Assembly (NCBI RefSeq): GCF_009811555.1 | Contig: NZ_BLIN01000003.1 | Location: 248,001 to 312,000, forward strand | Source of the DNA: Streptomyces caniferus | Lineage (GTDB): Bacteria; Actinomycetota; Actinomycetes; Streptomycetales; Streptomycetaceae | Reading direction: 5' to 3' | DNA length: 64,000 bases | In this document: one piece after another, positions 61,945 through 64,000 of the stretch | Layout of the letters: each line of letters starts with the position of its first letter | How positions within the stretch are numbered: position 1 is the first letter of the stretch | Position numbers and translations under genes: made by a program | The notes under the pieces: model-generated | Told to the model about the DNA's origin: nothing | The model's input: only the letters and a program-made list of their open reading frames with translations | The model's database searches: none

Positions 61945-63135
61945 GTGCGGGACGCGGATGTCGTGATCGTCGGCGCGGGAGCGGCCGGCCTGTCGCTCGC
62001 CCACCGGCTGTGCGAACCGGCGACCGGCGGCCGGGAGCCGAGAGTGCTGCTCGTCGACGCACCCGTCGGGCCGCTCACGCCCCGGGAACGGACCTGGTGC
62101 TACTGGGAGGCGCCCGACGGCGCGTTCGACTCCGCGCTGACCGCGTCATGGGAACGGCTGCGGGTGCACGGCCCCGACGGGACGGCGACGGAGGGCCGCC
62201 CCGTGCCCTTGCGGTACAAGATGCTGCGCTCGCGCGACTTCGAGGCGCTCGTCGGCGCCCGGCTCGCCGGCCGGAGCACCGTCGTCCGGACCGGCGCGAC
62301 GGTGGAGTCCGTGCGGGACGTCGCCGGGGGCGCGGAGGTACGGGGGCGCGACGGGGCGGGGCGGCCGGTGGCCTTCCGGGCGCGCTGGGCCTTCGACTCC
62401 CGTCCGGGCGCCCGGCTCCCGCCCGCCCGCACCACCCTCCAGCAGCACTTCCGGGGCTGGTTCGTCCGCACCCGGCGGCCGTCGTTCGATCCCACGACCG
62501 CGGACCTGATGGACTTCCGCACCCCGCAGCCCGCCCATGGCCTGTCCTTCGGGTACGTGCTGCCGCTGAGCGAGCACACCGCGCTCGTGGAGTACACCGA
62601 GTTCTCCCGCCGGATCCTCGCTACCGCGGCCTACGAGCGGGCGTTGCGCGAGTACGCCGCGCGCGTGCTGCGGCTGGACGCGTTCCGGGTGACCGCGGTC
62701 GAGCAGGGCGCGATCCCGATGACCGACGGCCGGTTCCCGCGGCGGACGGGCCGTTCGGTGTTCCGCATCGGGACCGCGGGCGGCGCCACCCGTGCGTCGA
62801 CCGGCTACACCTTCGCCGCCGTCCAACGGCAGTCCGCACGCATCGCGGCCGCCCTCCTGGCGGGCCGGCCCCCGCTCCCCCCGCCCGCCCACACGGCCTG
62901 GCACCGGGCGATGGACGCCGTGCTGCTGCGCGCGCTGGACAGCGGCCGGGTGGACGGCGCCGAGTTCTTCACCGGTCTGTTCCGCACGGTGCCGATGGAG
63001 CGGCTGCTGCGGTTCCTCGACGGCCGCTCCCGCCTGTGGGAGGACCTCAGCATCGGCCTGCGCACCCCGGTGCTGCCCATGCTCCGCACCGCCGTCGAGC
63101 TTCCGCTGCTGCCGCGTCGGGCCACCGTGCGGTGA
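61945..63135 (+). CDS. crtY: lycopene beta-cyclase
   Basis: 396 residues; GTG at 61945 with GGGAGG upstream. FAD-binding RDADVVIVGAGAAGLSLAHRL at the N-terminus; TWCYWE (about 53-58), the typical CrtY/CrtL signature LSFGYVLPLSEHTALVEYTEFS, and the late GTAGGATRASTGYTFAAVQRQS define the family. It converts the psi-ends of lycopene to beta-rings, giving beta-carotene. The upstream carotenoid genes (crtE, crtB, crtI) are not in this window. It is divergent from sigK-rskA. Confidence 0.92.
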   Translation: MRDADVVIVGAGAAGLSLAHRLCEPATGGREPRVLLVDAPVGPLTPRERTWCYWEAPDGAFDSALTASWERLRVHGPDGTATEGRPVPLRYKMLRSRDFEALVGARLAGRSTVVRTGATVESVRDVAGGAEVRGRDGAGRPVAFRARWAFDSRPGARLPPARTTLQQHFRGWFVRTRRPSFDPTTADLMDFRTPQPAHGLSFGYVLPLSEHTALVEYTEFSRRILATAAYERALREYAARVLRLDAFRVTAVEQGAIPMTDGRFPRRTGRSVFRIGTAGGATRASTGYTFAAVQRQSARIAAALLAGRPPLPPPAHTAWHRAMDAVLLRALDSGRVDGAEFFTGLFRTVPMERLLRFLDGRSRLWEDLSIGLRTPVLPMLRTAVELPLLPRRATVR

Positions 63136-63173
63136 ACCCGCCATCCGTACGCCCCCGGACCGGAGGAGACCCC

Positions 63174-63233
63174 GTGACACCGCTGCCCGAGAACGTCCCG
63201 CCCACCGCGTGCGCCCCGCGGGAGCGCGCGTGA
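63174..63233 (+). CDS. 19-codon mini-ORF between crtY and crtU, possible crtT relic
   Basis: GTG with an excellent GGAGGAG site six bases upstream opens 19 codons (VTPLPENVPPTACAPRERA). The stop overlaps the crtU GTG (GTGA, 63230-63233), the same coupling used between full genes nearby. In other Streptomyces crtT, encoding a methyltransferase-like protein, lies between crtY and crtU. This may be the remains of its two ends after an in-frame deletion or a leader peptide controlling crtU translation. Confidence 0.5.
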   Translation: MTPLPENVPPTACAPRERA

Positions 63234-64000
63234 CCTCCCCCGGGCGCGCGCGGAGCGGGGCCGCGCGGCACGGACGCGACCGCCGGGCGCAACGGCTGCC
63301 GGGGCCGCCGGGGCGGGATCGGGCAGCGGCCGACGGGCCCGCTGTGGCGGTGGTCGGCGGCGGTATCGCGGGCCTCTCGGCCGCGACCGCGCTGGCCGAG
63401 CGGGGCGTGCGGGTGACGTTGTACGAACGGGGAGGGGAGCTGGGCGGCCGGCTGGCGGGCTGGCCGGTGCGGCTCGCCGACGGGTCGACGGCGACCATGA
63501 GCCGTGGGTTCCATGCGTTCTTTCCGCAGTACTACAACCTGCGGGGGCTGCTGCGCCGGGTTGACCCGGGGCTGGACGTGCTCAGGCGGCTGCCCGACTA
63601 TCCGCTGCACCACCGTGCGGGCGCGCGGGACAGTTTCGCGCGGGTGCCACGGACACCGCCGTGGAGCGCGCTGGGATTCGTGGCGCTCAGTCCGACGTTC
63701 ACCTGGCGGGACCTGGTGCGGATGCGGCCCGGTGCGGCCCTGCCGCTGCTCGACGTACGGGTGCCGCAGGTCTATGAGCGTCTGGACGGCATCAGCGCCC
63801 ATGACTTCCTCTCCCGCATCCGCTTCCCCGAGGCCGCGCGGCACCTCGCGTTCGAGGTGTTCTCCCGGAGTTTCTTCGCGGACCCGCGGGAACTGTCGGC
63901 CGCCGAGCTGGTGTTGATGTTCCACATCTACTTCCTCGGCTCCAGCGAGGGGCTGCTCTTCGATGTGCCCGCCGAGCCCTTTCCGCAGGCGTTGTGGCAC
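63230..64000 (+). CDS. crtU: CrtU-type carotenoid FAD desaturase/methyltransferase (isorenieratene synthase), 5' part
   Basis: 257 codons to the window edge without a stop; GTG at 63230 with GGAG five bases upstream. After a basic disordered 38-residue extension: VAVVGGGIAGLSAATALAERGVRVTLYERGGELGGR (FAD), then MSRGFHAFFPQYYNLRGLLRRVD, the signature of CrtU and its relatives, followed by LSPTFTWRDL and the FHIYFLGSSEGLLF region. CrtU converts beta-rings to phi-aromatic rings, giving isorenieratene from beta-carotene. The C-terminal half lies outside the window. Confidence 0.88.
   Translation, partial: MTSPGRARSGAARHGRDRRAQRLPGPPGRDRAAADGPAVAVVGGGIAGLSAATALAERGVRVTLYERGGELGGRLAGWPVRLADGSTATMSRGFHAFFPQYYNLRGLLRRVDPGLDVLRRLPDYPLHHRAGARDSFARVPRTPPWSALGFVALSPTFTWRDLVRMRPGAALPLLDVRVPQVYERLDGISAHDFLSRIRFPEAARHLAFEVFSRSFFADPRELSAAELVLMFHIYFLGSSEGLLFDVPAEPFPQALWH

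Noticed and set aside
60318..62078. Extension of the rskA frame upstream through sigK
   Set aside because: The extra residues are an antisense or out-of-frame reading of sigK; the ATGA overlap at 61061-61064 gives the natural start.

Overview
The window is very GC-rich, with GTG and TTG starts, strong GGAGG-type ribosome binding sites, WhiB, NsrR/Hmp, a SigK/RskA pair and a carotenoid crtY/crtU locus. All of this points to a Streptomyces or a close relative, in a chromosomal region with an ordinary gene density. I see no tRNA, rRNA, CRISPR array, insertion sequence, prophage or integrase. Functions were assigned by reading motifs and context; no database search was run.

Layout. 0-2.5 kb: end of a DUF1206 membrane protein, a small unknown protein and a secreted M28 aminopeptidase. 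2.9-15.2 kb: an amino-acid catabolic block. The minus-strand operon amaA-like oxidase, hglS (2-oxoadipate to D-2-hydroxyglutarate) and amaB-like dehydrogenase sits divergent from a LysR gene. It is followed by a cationic amino acid permease, a second LysR gene, a D-2-hydroxyglutarate dehydrogenase and a Glu/Leu dehydrogenase. Together these can take pipecolate/piperideine-6-carboxylate (lysine) to 2-oxoglutarate. 15.2-25 kb: secreted PASTA protein, GH5 glycosidase, aromatic-type FAD monooxygenase with a MarR gene, secreted protein, a RapZ-C/HIT fusion and a Tat-exported phosphoesterase.

25-27.3 kb is a graveyard: two truncated MDR dehydrogenases, the tail of a TetR gene and a frameshifted membrane protein. 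27.5-45.4 kb: methyltransferase, HxlR/DHA2 efflux pair, PBP4-type carboxypeptidase, an NsrR-Hmp nitric-oxide module with two recognisable NsrR sites, small metabolic genes, WhiB, and a two-component system followed by two small exported proteins. 45.5-49.9 kb: a three-subunit molybdenum aldehyde/xanthine oxidase operon divergent from a cysteine-free Rrf2 regulator. 50.2-53.4 kb: DszC/SfnB-like flavin monooxygenase, membrane protein, then a two-gene graspetide (ATP-grasp RiPP) locus, tgmA-tgmB, with no methyltransferase next to it.

53.9-61.6 kb is a fully translationally coupled six-gene lipid operon (amine oxidase, DUF1365, two CFA-type methyltransferases, DUF1295, alpha/beta hydrolase) next to sigK-rskA. 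Both transcription units carry the same promoter, CCAATC-N16-CCGAATC, resembling the mycobacterial SigK promoter. The gene set matches the mycobacterial SigK locus. Directly divergent is crtY, then a 19-codon mini-ORF in the place where crtT is expected, then crtU running off the window. This links a stress-sigma lipid-modification regulon with carotenoid synthesis.
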